Source: Streptomyces pluripotens (GTDB lineage: Bacteria; Actinomycetota; Actinomycetes; Streptomycetales; Streptomycetaceae). From it: 64,000 nt of DNA. Made by a program: the position numbers and the translations under genes. The stretch is from positions 2,914,001 to 2,978,000 of the forward strand of contig NZ_CP021080.1 in assembly GCF_000802245.2 (NCBI RefSeq). Reading direction: 5' to 3'. How positions within the stretch are numbered: the stretch's first letter is position 1; each line of letters begins with the position of its first letter. The notes under the pieces are model-generated. The model was not told the origin of the DNA, did not search any database, and saw nothing but the letters and a program-made list of their open reading frames with translations. Shown here one piece after another: positions 37,749 through 46,735 of this stretch.

Positions 37749-39070
37749 GCCGTGGCCTCCGCAGCCGCCCGGGCCGCCGCCGGAAGGGCGTCGGCGATCA
37801 TCTGGATGGCCCGCTCGTCGTGGGCCGTGGACACGAACCAGGACTCGAAGGACGACGGCGGCAGATAGACGCCGTTCGACAGCAGCGAGTGGAAGAACGC
37901 GGTGAAGCGGAAGGACTCCTGGCGCTTGGCGTCCTCGTAGGTGCGCACCTGCCGGTCGGTGAAGAACACCGAGAACATGTTGGAGGCGGTCTGCAGCCGG
38001 TGCGCGACCCCCTCCTTGCTCAGCGCCTCGGTGACCAGGGACTGGATCTGCGCGGAGACGGCGTCGACCTTGTCGTAGGCCGCCTCGTCGAGCAGCCGCA
38101 GTTGGGCGAGCCCGGCGGCGGTGGCGATCGGGTTCCCGGACAGCGTGCCGGCCTGGTACACCGGCCCGGCGGGCGCGAGGTGGGCCATGACGTCGGCCCG
38201 GCCGCCGAACGCTGCCGCGGGGAACCCACCACCCATGACCTTCCCGAAGGTCATGAGGTCGGGCGCGACGCCGTCGACCCCGAACCAGCCGCTCCGGCTG
38301 GTCCGGAACCCGGTCATGACCTCGTCGGAGATGTACAGGGCACCGTTCTTCCGGCAGGCGTCCCTGAGCCCCTGGTTGAACCCGGGGGCCGGCGGCACCA
38401 CACCCATGTTCCCGGGCGAGGCCTCCGTGATCACGCAGGCGATCTCCCCCGGGTGCCGGTGGAAGGCCTCCTGCACGGCTTCCAGATCGTTGTACGGCAA
38501 CACGATCGTGTCTCTGGCCTGGGCACCGGTGACACCAGGCGTATCGGGCAGCGCGAAGGTGGCCACACCACTGCCGGCCGCCGCGAGCAGCGAGTCCACG
38601 TGCCCGTGGTAGCACCCGGCGAACTTGATGACCTTGGACCGCTGCGTGAACCCGCGGGCGAGCCGGATGGCCGACATCGTCGCCTCGGTCCCGCTGCTGA
38701 CGAGCCGCACCTGCTCCACCGGCTGCACCCGGTCGACGATCTCCTCGGCGAGCGCGACCTCGCCCTCGCCCGGCGTGCCGAAGGACGTACCGCGTGCGAC
38801 GGCCTCCTGGACCGCGGCGAGGACCTCCGGGTGTGAGTGGCCGAGGATCATCGGCCCCCAGGAGCACACGAGATCGACGTATTCGCGGCCGTCGACGTCG
38901 GTGAGATAGGCCCCCTTCCCCGACGCCATGAAGCGGGGGGTGCCGCCGACGGCGCGGAAGGCGCGCACCGGCGAATTCACGCCGCCGGGCGTGACGACGG
39001 AGGCACGGTCGAAGAGCGCCTGGGAGCCGGGCGCATCGTAGGGATAGGGCGTTTCGCTCAGGGCACTCAT
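37745..39070 (-). CDS. hemL: Glutamate-1-semialdehyde 2,1-aminomutase
   Basis: PLP enzyme that makes 5-aminolevulinate, the precursor of haem and cobalamin, in the C5 pathway. The 441-residue product has the PLP-lysine motif [19 protein letters not shown], the [12 protein letters not shown] substrate loop and [10 protein letters not shown]. Its length and order of motifs are normal. Haem supply fits the adjacent cytochrome c maturation genes. Confidence 0.96.
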   Translation of the reverse strand: MSALSETPYPYDAPGSQALFDRASVVTPGGVNSPVRAFRAVGGTPRFMASGKGAYLTDVDGREYVDLVCSWGPMILGHSHPEVLAAVQEAVARGTSFGTPGEGEVALAEEIVDRVQPVEQVRLVSSGTEATMSAIRLARGFTQRSKVIKFAGCYHGHVDSLLAAAGSGVATFALPDTPGVTGAQARDTIVLPYNDLEAVQEAFHRHPGEIACVITEASPGNMGVVPPAPGFNQGLRDACRKNGALYISDEVMTGFRTSRSGWFGVDGVAPDLMTFGKVMGGGFPAAAFGGRADVMAHLAPAGPVYQAGTLSGNPIATAAGLAQLRLLDEAAYDKVDAVSAQIQSLVTEALSKEGVAHRLQTASNMFSVFFTDRQVRTYEDAKRQESFRFTAFFHSLLSNGVYLPPSSFESWFVSTAHDERAIQMIADALPAAARAAAEATA

Positions 39071-39223
39071 GACGTGCGGCTTCTCCGGCTTTCTCGGACT
39101 CCGGTTGCGGGGTGACCTCCTCAGGGTAGGCCGCGCCCCGGCGGGGCAGCGGTCGGCCTCGAGATCAAAACGGCGCCATCCGCCATCTGCGAGACTGAGA
39201 GCTGATACACACAGCTCATACGC

Positions 39224-39242
39224 ACGTAATGATCAGAGACCG
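39224..39242 (+). promoter_or_regulatory. Second copy of the ACGTAATGATCA element
   Basis: These 19 bases match 6694-6712 with one mismatch and have the same orientation toward the next rightward gene, 127 bp before its start. The rest of the 298-bp hemL upstream gap shows no gene; it must also carry the hemL promoter. Binding factor unknown. Confidence 0.45.
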
Positions 39243-39368
39243 GGAAGATCCCCCCGGACTGTTGTTCCACCGCACGTTTCGGCGTGCGGCCGTGGGGGAG
39301 GTCACTGACACGATGATCGGGTTGCGCGGCGGGGGCCACGCGTCCTAGAAAAGCAGTCGGGTGGAGAT

Positions 39369-40154
39369 ATGCATCGCGGTGGCGGACTGGGCGAGGGGAC
39401 TGACGACCTGGGTCCTCGGCGTGCCCGGCGGGGAAGGCACCGGCGCGACGCGGAGGAAGCGACCGAAGCACGTCAGACTGACTCACGTCAGGCACAGGGT
39501 GTACCGAGCGACCCCGAGCGACACGACCGGCAGATCGACCGGCAGATCGACCGGCAACTGGACCGCTCTCTGGACCAGCAGGCGGACCGGCCTGTTGACC
39601 GGCGGGCGGACCGACCGCTTGACCGGCAGGCGGACCGGCCGGTCGAACGCCGGCTGGACTACCGGGTGGAAGAACGGGTGGACCGCCTGCGGGCGGGGAG
39701 CGGGAATGGTGGCCGGGTGGGGGTGACGTACAAGTACTTCGGCGCGCCGGACGGCGCGACCGCGGCCCGCGTCCCCATCTCGATGCGCCCCGAGGAACTC
39801 GGCGGCGACGAGTTGGGCATGAACGGCATGTTCACCAAGATCAAGCCAGAGACGATGGCCGCGATGGTGCTGACCGGCATCGAGGGTGTGCCCCTGCACA
39901 GGGTGCCGCCCCTCGAACTGGTCGTCCTGCACCCCGACTACGCGGTCGTCAGACTCCCCATGACGGTCGTCGACCCCCTGCGCGGCATCGGCGAGGAGGC
40001 GGTCGGAGCGGCGGCCTTCATCTGGTCGACGGTCCCCGACCGGGGTGGCCCGCGGGACGCGTTCAACGTCTACCAACTGCTGCACGAGTGGCAGGACTTC
40101 AGCCACCGGTTGCATGAGGCGGGGCATCAGCCGTATTGCCTTGTGTGGCCCTGA
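39369..40154 (+). CDS. Conserved actinobacterial protein used as integration target
   Basis: A 261-residue protein. Residues 50-105 are low complexity: a repeated four-residue pattern DRQI/DRQL/DRPV (for example DRQIDRQIDRQLDRS). The folded C-terminal part of about 145 residues starts at TYKYFGAPDGATAARVPIS and ends in QPYCLVWP. No catalytic motif is evident. A GGAG lies just before ATG 39369. Its last 75 bases are the attachment target of the island that begins here: the 22-bp core lies at 40079-40100, and codons after it are synonymous variants of those at 49605-49658. Confidence 0.75.
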   Translation: MHRGGGLGEGTDDLGPRRARRGRHRRDAEEATEARQTDSRQAQGVPSDPERHDRQIDRQIDRQLDRSLDQQADRPVDRRADRPLDRQADRPVERRLDYRVEERVDRLRAGSGNGGRVGVTYKYFGAPDGATAARVPISMRPEELGGDELGMNGMFTKIKPETMAAMVLTGIEGVPLHRVPPLELVVLHPDYAVVRLPMTVVDPLRGIGEEAVGAAAFIWSTVPDRGGPRDAFNVYQLLHEWQDFSHRLHEAGHQPYCLVWP

Positions 40155-40174
40155 GCTGGGGTTTCTTGGGGCTT

Positions 40175-40203
40175 GGGCGGGGTCTTCGGGCCTCGCCCTT
40201 TTT
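40175..40203 (+). terminator. Terminator after the target gene
   Basis: GGGCGGGG pairs with CCTCGCCC (one G-T pair) across an 8-nt loop, followed by TTTTT. A related hairpin follows the copy at 49658. It may serve the plus-strand gene and insulate the convergent integrase. Confidence 0.7.
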
Positions 40204-40221
40204 GGTGCCGGGGCGGGGGCG

Positions 40222-40950
40222 TCAGGCGGCCAGGGCACATTGAGGGCACATCGGCTTTGCCGGGGGTGGTGATGTGCCCTGGGTTGCGGGCGGGCCGCCG
40301 TCGTCTTCCACTCCCTCCTCCGCCTCGGCTCCCGTTTCCGCTTCCGTTTCCGTGAAGGCGTCGTCGATCGCCTTGCGGATGCGGATCTCGCTGGACGGCA
40401 GCAGGTGCGTGTACGTCCGCAGCGTGAAGCCCGGGTCCGAGTGGCCGAGGTACTCGGAGAGCGCCTTGATGCTCTCCCCCGCGTCCAGGAGCACAGAGGC
40501 GTACGCGTGCCGGAGGGCGTGCATGCCGTCCTCCGGGGCCGCCCGGAGGTAGCGCGCACCGCGCTCGCGGGGAGGGATCACGCCGGCGGCGGCCAAGGCG
40601 CGCTTCCAGTCACCCATGTTGAAGACGCTGCGGTTGTACGCCCAGCTCTTCGTGTCGACGAAGAGAAGGCAGAAGGTCTTCGGCTCACTGCCCGGCCTGG
40701 CCCACGGGAGGGTGACCTCGACGGGCGGGAACTCCTTCATGTGAGCCTTGAGGGCCGAGGCGAGCTGAGCCGACAGGGGCACGGACCGGATCCTGTTGCC
40801 CTCGGGCAGGGCGAAGACGGGCTTTGTGCCGACGAGCCGCACCTGGCGGTTGACGTGGATCCAGCCGCCCTTGAAGTCGATGTCCTCGGCTGCGAAGCCG
40901 AACACCTCGCCCTGACGCAGGCCGCAGCCGAAGGCGAGCTTGCCGCCGGC
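40222..40950 (-). pseudogene. Tyrosine integrase, catalytic domain only
   Basis: The C-terminal catalytic domain of a phage-type integrase remains with all expected residues: Arg in GCGLRQGEV, HALRHAYASVLL with His and Arg, His in YLGHSDPG and Tyr in TLRTYTHLLP. The N-terminal SAM-like arm- and core-binding domains are missing. At about 40950 the frame runs into sequence that is antisense to a relaxase, so a deletion joined the two genes. The tail is Glu/Ala-rich and ends in a Cys-pair motif (KPMCPQCALAA) whose DNA forms the arm-like repeat at 40232-40251. Confidence 0.85.
40232..40251. repeat. Pair of AGGGCACAT arm-like repeats
   Basis: AGGGCACAT occurs at 40232-40240 and 40243-40251, 11 bp apart, with an inverted single copy (ATGTGCCCT) at 40272-40280. 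The same pair recurs at 49457, 57173 and, inverted, 57762. The position at the integrase end beside the attachment core suggests arm-type integrase sites. Confidence 0.65.
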
Positions 40951-42050
40951 CTGATCCGCTACCTGTACGACACCAGGAAGGCCAAGGACCACACCGACCC
41001 CCACCTGGTCGCCTCCTGGGACGGCTTCGCCCCCGACCCCGGCCGCACCGCCGACTTCAACGCCACCAAGAAACTCCTCGTCGCCGGCCTCGACCTGCAC
41101 GTCAAGCAAGCCGAGCGCCTCGGCCGCGCACCGAAGCAGCATGTGTGGCACTGCTCGATCCGCGCCGCCGAGACCGACCGCCACCTCAGCGACGAGGAGT
41201 GGGCCGACATCGCCCGCCGTGTCGTCGCCGCCACCGGCATCGCCCCCGACGGTGATCCCGACGGCTGCCGCTGGGTCGCCGTACGGCACGCACCGGACCA
41301 CATCCACATCGCCGCCACCAAGGTCCGTCCCGACCTACGCACCGCCCGCCACTGGAACGACTACCTCACCGCCGACCGCGAACTCGCAGCCATCGAGAAG
41401 GAGTACGGCCTGCACCAGATCATGCGAGGAGACCGCACCGCCGCCAAGCGCCCTACCCGTGCCGAGCAGGAGAAGGCCAAGCGCACCGCCCGCGAACGCC
41501 TGCGCACCACGCTCCGTACCGCCGTGGCCGCCGCCACCAGCACCGAGGAGTTCGTCCACCTTCTCCAGCACACCAACGGCATCCTCCTCGACATCAAGCA
41601 CTTCCCGTCCGGGGACGTCCGCGGCTACACGGTCGCCATGGCCAACGACACGAACGGCAAGCAGCAGCCGGTCTGGTACTCCGGCTCCGAGCTCTCCCCA
41701 GACCTGTCCTTTCCCAAGATCCGCAAGCGCCTCGACGCCACCGAACCGCAACCAGTCCCGCGCAAGACCAACCCGTGGCACCAGGCCACCGCCGCCGCGG
41801 AACGCATCCCCCATCGCCTGAGCACAGTGAAGACACAGCGGCCCAAGCCCACGTGGCTGCCTTCGGTGAAGCCCTCGACGCCCTGCCCCTTCGCGCACCC
41901 CAGGCAGTTCAGCCCCAACTCCGTCAGGCAGCCGAGGCGTTCGAGCGCGCCACTCGCTCCCGCATCCAGGCCGAGACCAGCACGCCCGCGCCCTGCGCGG
42001 CGCCGTGCGGGCCATGGTCCGCGAGCCCGCCCACAAAGACGGCGCTGGCG
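40948..42050 (+). pseudogene. MobA-like relaxase, truncated and frameshifted
   Basis: The sequence from GLIRYLYDTRKAKDHTDPHL onward is the mobilisation nuclease of Streptomyces elements. It includes the three-His metal motif (VRHAPDHIHIAATKV) and HVWHCSIRAAETDRHLSDEE. The first residues with the usual catalytic Tyr region before LIRYLY are missing at the junction with the integrase. The reading frame changes near 41830 (continuing as AQAHVAAFGEALDALPLRAP) and again near 41980 (HARALRGAVRAMVREPAHKD). At least two frameshifts plus a 5' deletion make it a pseudogene. Confidence 0.8.
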
Positions 42051-42053
42051 GCC

Positions 42054-42578
42054 TTACCGCCCCCGGGCCTCGGTGAGTGCCGTCACCAGCACGTCCAGGT
42101 CGCCGGTGTAGACGATCACGTCCTCGTCGTCGGCCGGAGGGGCGAAGCGGGCGAAAAAGTCGTCCAGGGCTTCGGGGGTGACGGTCAGCGCGTTGGCGTC
42201 CTCGCGTGCGTTGCGCTCGGCCAGGCGCCGCAGCAGCTCGTCGCGGTCGGCGGGGAGGTAGACCACAACGGGCAGGCCACCCGCTTCGCGGGCGGCCTGC
42301 CGCCAGACGTCGCGCTCGGCACGGCGCCACAGGCCGTGGTCCAGGACGACGTCGTTGCCGGCCTCGATCTCCTTGATGAACCGGTCCCGGGTCGCTTCGA
42401 CCACGGGCCGTTCGCGCTCGAAGTAGGTGTGCTCGGGGTAGTCCACGCCGTACCGGCCGTGGAGGCGGTGGACCTCTTCGTCCACGGACAGCCTCAGGTA
42501 GCCGCGGGCGGCCAGGGCCTGGGCGACGGTGGTCTTTCCGGAGCCGGTGAGACCGGCCAGGAGTACGGCGAGTGGCAC
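42054..42578 (-). CDS. Small P-loop kinase (AAA/zeta-toxin-like)
   Basis: A 174-residue ATP-binding protein. Walker A is LLAGLTGSGKTTVAQAL; LSVDEEVHRLHGRYGVDY and DVVLDHGLWRRAERD supply the acidic residues typical of small-molecule or nucleotide kinases such as YdaG/zeta-type. GTG 42578 is 49 bp after the upstream glycosyltransferase gene, so it is the last gene of that operon. It may phosphorylate the sugar or product made by its neighbours; this is inference. An upstream ATG at 42650 is in frame. Confidence 0.78.
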   Translation of the reverse strand: MPLAVLLAGLTGSGKTTVAQALAARGYLRLSVDEEVHRLHGRYGVDYPEHTYFERERPVVEATRDRFIKEIEAGNDVVLDHGLWRRAERDVWRQAAREAGGLPVVVYLPADRDELLRRLAERNAREDANALTVTPEALDDFFARFAPPADDEDVIVYTGDLDVLVTALTEARGR

Positions 42579-42627
42579 GGGGGGCTTCCTTCCGCGACAT
42601 GCTGTCCGCGCGTGCGAGCGTTGCCTG

Positions 42628-43500
42628 TCAATCCTGGCCGCTGTGGGCATGCGGACGCCAGGTGGTGAAGATGTTGCGGGCCTCGGAGGGCCAGCTGAAG
42701 GGCATCCGGTCCAGACTTGCCCGGCGGAAGGCGAACCGCGGATCGCTGGTGTTGATCACGCCGCCGTGCTGGCCGACGTGGGCCAGCAGGCGTCCGGCCT
42801 CGTCGCGGACGGCCGGGGTGTGCTCCTGCCAGGTGCCGGTGGTGAAGTGCTGGACCCGTCGGCGAAGGTCGTCCAGGACGCCCGAGCGCCACTTGAAATG
42901 GTGAACTGCGCAGATGCGGTCCGCGTCGGGCCGGTGGCCCGGAGAGCGGTGGTTGCCGGAGGAGACGGTGACGTCGTGGCGGGCGAGGACGATCTTCCTC
43001 GGGTCACCGTGCAGAAGCCGGTGGGTGAGGTGGCCGCCGAGGGGATAGGCGAGATCGAGGCCGCCTTCGGGCCGCCAGCCGGTCAGGCGTCCGCTCGCGG
43101 CGACGCGGTCGAGCATCAGACCGCCCACCACCCGGTGTCCGGACTTGTCGGCCTGGGCGATCACCTCGTTCAGCGGGGCGGGGTACTGCTGGAACTCGTC
43201 GGCGTCGGCCAGCAGGTGCCAGCCGGGACCGGCCCGGTGCCGCAGGGCGTCGCGGAGCTGGGTGTTGGTGTGCTCGTGCCACGGGCCGGTGCTGGTGCTG
43301 GTGCCGGTGGGGATGATGCCCAGCTCGCGGGCGGCGGCCTGGAGCTCATGTCGTTGCCGGTCGGGTACGTGGTCGGGGAGGTGGAAGGCAATCAGGAACC
43401 GTTCGACGCCCAGCCACCGGTAGTGGCGGGCCCAGGCGGCCAGCAGCGGCGGCTCGACGGGGCCGACGACGGCGATCAGCGCGGGAGGCGTGCTCGGCAT
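42628..43500 (-). CDS. Glycosyltransferase, GT92/GT2-like
   Basis: A 290-residue protein with an N-terminal ALIAVVGPVEPPLLAAWARHY and a clear DxD metal motif, WHLLADADEFQQYP, near residue 120. This is the layout of the GT92-like family annotated as glycosyltransferase family 2 relatives. Later parts include AVHHFKWRSGVLDDLRRRV. ATG 43500 directly follows the stop of the upstream gene with no gap, indicating coupling. No membrane segment is seen, so it acts in the cytoplasm. Confidence 0.78.
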   Translation of the reverse strand: MPSTPPALIAVVGPVEPPLLAAWARHYRWLGVERFLIAFHLPDHVPDRQRHELQAAARELGIIPTGTSTSTGPWHEHTNTQLRDALRHRAGPGWHLLADADEFQQYPAPLNEVIAQADKSGHRVVGGLMLDRVAASGRLTGWRPEGGLDLAYPLGGHLTHRLLHGDPRKIVLARHDVTVSSGNHRSPGHRPDADRICAVHHFKWRSGVLDDLRRRVQHFTTGTWQEHTPAVRDEAGRLLAHVGQHGGVINTSDPRFAFRRASLDRMPFSWPSEARNIFTTWRPHAHSGQD

Positions 43501-44730
43501 TCAGGACTCCTTCGTGCGCAGGGGAGCGAAGGTGCGGGTGAGGAAGTCGGCCTGCTCGGCGGCCGACCGCATCCCGAACAGGCCCGGGGCCGCCGGTCCG
43601 GGCAGTGGGGGTGGCTGGCGGATGACGGTGTGCAGGGCGTCCGCGAGGGCGTCCGGGTCGCCGGCGGGGAACGTCAGGGCCCAGGGCTGGCCGTGCAGGC
43701 GGGCGGTGAGGGCGTCGTCGTGTTCGGAGATGACCAGGGGGATGTCGAGGCGGGCGGCGTCCATGACGAGTCCGGACTCCTTTCCGGTCCCGGGACGGCG
43801 GGCGACGAGAGCGGCGTCGGCGGCGGCGTACACGAGCCGCAGCACTGACTCGCTGACCGGACCGGGCACGGTGTGCACCCGCAGATCGGGCAGGGACCGC
43901 CATCGCTCAACGACGGCCTCGTCGAGCGGGGAACCGGTGACCACCAGGTGCAGGGGCTCCTTGAGCCGGTCCAGGGCGGCGTCGACGACGGCGATGTCCT
44001 TGTAGGGCCACCAGCCGCCGACCAGGCACACCACGGCCTCAGAGGCGGGGATGTCGAACGCGGCCCGGCCTCCGTCGCGTTCGGCGTCGCTCAGGCAGCG
44101 GCCGTCATCGACCGCGAAGGCACCCACCACCGCGGGCAGGTCAGCGAAGGTCGCGGCGAACTGATCGCCAACAGCCTGCGTCGGGTACACGGCGATCACC
44201 CTTTGCTCGCCCCGGCGGGCGAGCCGGCCCAGCAGCCGCACCACGGCGTCCTCAGTGGTGACCGCCTCGTGGACGAACCGCAGGTGCGGCTGCCCGCCGA
44301 GGAGGGCGGCGGCCCCGTGCAGGGCCTCGCTCGCGGTCAGGATCACCACCGCGTCGGCGCCGGGCTCCAACCGACGAGCGGACCGCAGGGCGGACGCCTC
44401 GGCCAGGCAGCGGGCGAGGAGGGTGATCTGGTGCGGCACCCTCCGCAGACGGCCAGGCCAGCGGCGCGAACAGAGGACCCGCTGCCCGGCCGAGGAGAGC
44501 CCGGCCGCCAGCCGGGCGAAGGCCCCCAGCACGGTTGCCGCCGCCCCGGCCGGTGCGGTCACCAGCCCGGCGTCCGCCTCGCGCAAGGTACGTACCACCT
44601 CGGAGGCGATCCCGTGCGGTGCGATGACGAGGCTGCCGGGCCGGGCCTGGGCGAGGGCCACCAGCGTGCGCTGGTGGTGCCCGCCCAGGCGGTTCGCGTA
44701 CGGCTCGATGAGTACGAGCGGGCCGGTCAT
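43501..44730 (-). CDS. Glycosyltransferase, GT4-like (GT-B fold)
   Basis: A 409-residue protein with an N-terminal LIEPYANRLGGHHQRTL acceptor domain and a C-terminal donor domain. The latter has VVCLVGGWWPYKDIAVVDAAL, then the E-x7-E-like region RRPGTGKESGLVMDAARLDIP near residue 330. ATG 44730 overlaps the preceding gene by four bases. Substrates are unknown. It is the third of the operon's four glycosyltransferase genes. Confidence 0.75.
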   Translation of the reverse strand: MTGPLVLIEPYANRLGGHHQRTLVALAQARPGSLVIAPHGIASEVVRTLREADAGLVTAPAGAAATVLGAFARLAAGLSSAGQRVLCSRRWPGRLRRVPHQITLLARCLAEASALRSARRLEPGADAVVILTASEALHGAAALLGGQPHLRFVHEAVTTEDAVVRLLGRLARRGEQRVIAVYPTQAVGDQFAATFADLPAVVGAFAVDDGRCLSDAERDGGRAAFDIPASEAVVCLVGGWWPYKDIAVVDAALDRLKEPLHLVVTGSPLDEAVVERWRSLPDLRVHTVPGPVSESVLRLVYAAADAALVARRPGTGKESGLVMDAARLDIPLVISEHDDALTARLHGQPWALTFPAGDPDALADALHTVIRQPPPLPGPAAPGLFGMRSAAEQADFLTRTFAPLRTKES

Positions 44731-45431
44731 CCGGACACCGCCTGGTCCCCGTGGGCGGCGGTGAACCTCTCCCGCAGCCAGGTGGGGTCGTTGAGGTGGT
44801 CGAACTGCTGCGGGTCACGCGCGGCCTGGCGGGCGAAGGAGACGCCCTCCCTGGCCCCGGCAGCGGCGTAGGCGGCGAACTCGCCGCTGCGGCTGAGCAT
44901 CCAGGCATCGACACGCTGGTGGGCGTCGTCGTCGGCCATGCTGTGCTCGCTGCCGCGGGCGAGCATCGCGCACTCGCGGAAACCGGCCTTCCAGGTGTGG
45001 AAGGGGCTCTGGTTGAACCGCGTGATCCCGGCAGCGTGCTCGGTGAATTCGATCCGCCCGGGCAGAGCGGCAAGTACGTCCACGGCCTCGCCCATATCCC
45101 GCAGAGCACTGCGGCGGATCAGCTTCAAGCCGCCGTAGCCGTAGGTCAGACCGTTGACCGGGTTGACCGCCCGCCACACCCGCATGGAGACGCCCTCCTC
45201 CAGCAGTTCGACGGTGGCCGGATCGAAGTCGGTGTCGATGGCGAAGTCTCCGTCGGCGAGGAAGAACTGCTCGCGCTCGACGACCTCGGCGCACAGCCGG
45301 TAGGCCCGGCGCATCCCGTGGACCCCGTGCAGGCGCTTGACGGTGCCGCCCATCGTCCGCTGGAGCCGGGAGTGCAGGGAGTTGGCCATCGGCTCGTCGT
45401 ACGACAGGAACACGGCGTCGAAGCCGGTCAC
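44727..45431 (-). CDS. Glycosyltransferase-like protein with DxD motif
   Basis: A 234-residue protein with the pattern of small GT-A enzymes: VTGFDAVFLSYDEPMANSL at the start and a DxD stretch FFLADGDFAIDTDFD near residue 70. Downstream, NGLTYGYGGLKLIRRSAL and a short Asp/His tail follow. GTG 45431 overlaps the upstream gene (GTGA). It could also be a nucleotide-sugar-dependent modifying enzyme of unknown type. Confidence 0.65.
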   Translation of the reverse strand: MTGFDAVFLSYDEPMANSLHSRLQRTMGGTVKRLHGVHGMRRAYRLCAEVVEREQFFLADGDFAIDTDFDPATVELLEEGVSMRVWRAVNPVNGLTYGYGGLKLIRRSALRDMGEAVDVLAALPGRIEFTEHAAGITRFNQSPFHTWKAGFRECAMLARGSEHSMADDDAHQRVDAWMLSRSGEFAAYAAAGAREGVSFARQAARDPQQFDHLNDPTWLRERFTAAHGDQAVSG

Positions 45432-46588
45432 GAGATCGCCTCCAGGTAGCGGGCAGCGACCAGGGCGGGGGCAAAGTCGGCAGTGGAGGCGTGCGCCCGC
45501 TTGGCGTGGACGGCGTGGAACTCGTCGTCCGTGGCCAATCGCTCGGCCAGGGCGACGGCCTCGGCCGGGGTGGAGAAGCACAGCTCCGGGTCGACGTGCT
45601 CAGCGAGCCAGCCCAGGCGGGGCGAGATGACCGGAAGGCCCATGCCCTGGCAGTCGATCACGCTCATCGACCATGGGCAGCCGGGCCTGAATGGGGCGAT
45701 GCCGAAGCGGGCGCCGGCCAGCAGGTTCTTGTAGCGGACGCGGTCGGCCCGGTCGGAGACGACCTGCACGTGCGGCAGCGCGGCGAGCCTCTCGCGCATC
45801 TTCTCGGGGCTGTCGTCCAGACCCTTGCGCTCGGCCCGGCGCTGCCCGAACAGGTCCATCACCCGCAGCCGCACCGCACCGGAGTCACTGAGTCGGCGGG
45901 CCAGGTCCACGAACTGCTCGGTGCCGTAGTGCGCGTACAGCCGGTGGTTGTAGACACCGATGGCGCCGACCGTGCCGGAGGCAGCCTGAACCGTGGCGGG
46001 ATCGCGGACCAGACGCTCGTCACGCGGTGCGGGCACCACCCGCAGCCGGTCGCCCAGGTCCACCGTCATCCGGGCAGCGGCGGCCGACACCCACGAGGTG
46101 GCCGTGGCGGAGTGGACCATCACCCGGTCGCACGCGGCCAGGCCCGCGGCGAACGCCAGCAGCACAGGCCGCCCGAGCCCCGCGTCGTCCAGCGACGGGT
46201 CGAGCAGCATCTGCCCACCGCCCGCGAACGAGAACGGCAGGTAGTGGCAGTACCCGGCCAGCAGCGCATCCGACCCGGCCTCCAGCAGAGCCGTGCGGAC
46301 AGCCGGGGCCTCCTCGATCTGGTTGGCCACCACCACATCCGGCTTCTCCGAACCGATCAGGGCCACCAACTCGTCGATGTCCGCGGAGAACCGGGCCCGG
46401 TACTTCGTTCCGGGCACCTTCGTCCGGTGGAATCCGCAGCGGGCATCCCCGGCCGCAGCCGGGGCCGCAACGGTCACTTCCGCCCCGGCGTCGGCCAGGG
46501 ACGGGGCCAGCAGATCCGCGAAGATCCACCCCGAATCCGCCGACAACCGGTCGGGGTTGGAGATGTTGAGCAGGTACAGCACGCGCAT
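45428..46588 (-). CDS. Glycosyltransferase, GT4/GT1-like
   Basis: A 386-residue GT-B enzyme. The N-terminal domain starts MRVLYLLNISNPDRLSADSG; the donor domain holds GVYNHRLYAHYGTEQFVDLA and the late FGIAPFRPGCPWSMSVIDCQ-type motif (GIAPFRPGCPWSMSVIDC, GMGLPVISPRLGWLAEHV). ATG 46588 has GGAGG eleven bases upstream; a longer frame to 46687 is not needed. It is first in the five-gene leftward operon and divergent from the XRE gene. Confidence 0.76.
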   Translation of the reverse strand: MRVLYLLNISNPDRLSADSGWIFADLLAPSLADAGAEVTVAAPAAAGDARCGFHRTKVPGTKYRARFSADIDELVALIGSEKPDVVVANQIEEAPAVRTALLEAGSDALLAGYCHYLPFSFAGGGQMLLDPSLDDAGLGRPVLLAFAAGLAACDRVMVHSATATSWVSAAAARMTVDLGDRLRVVPAPRDERLVRDPATVQAASGTVGAIGVYNHRLYAHYGTEQFVDLARRLSDSGAVRLRVMDLFGQRRAERKGLDDSPEKMRERLAALPHVQVVSDRADRVRYKNLLAGARFGIAPFRPGCPWSMSVIDCQGMGLPVISPRLGWLAEHVDPELCFSTPAEAVALAERLATDDEFHAVHAKRAHASTADFAPALVAARYLEAIS

Positions 46589-46672
46589 GGTTGCTTCGCC
46601 TCCCTCATCCGCCCGGGGGTCGATCCGGGCAACTGAGGGAAGGAAAACGGCGACGCACACCGTGACGGGATG

Positions 46673-46698
46673 ATGAACTTGGATCACTCACGGTTCAT
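46673..46698. promoter_or_regulatory. Divergent promoter region with small inverted repeat
   Basis: ATGAAC and GTTCAT form a 6-bp inverted repeat with a 14-bp spacer, in the 147-bp gap between the glycosyltransferase operon and the XRE gene. It is a candidate XRE operator. The repeat is short, so chance is possible. Confidence 0.35.
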
Positions 46699-46735
46699 TC
46701 ATGCTCACTGACCATGACGCGGGGCAGGTCTTTCG

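Noticed and set aside
37044..38867. Minus-strand frame of 607 codons suggesting a fused phosphatase
   Set aside because: Only the last 234 codons are the phosphatase; the rest overlaps hemL in a wrong frame. A GTG start overlapping the hemL stop explains the gene.
40405..42111. 568-codon plus frame that looks like a full-length relaxase
   Set aside because: Its first 180 codons are antisense to the integrase; relaxase similarity begins only at about 40948.
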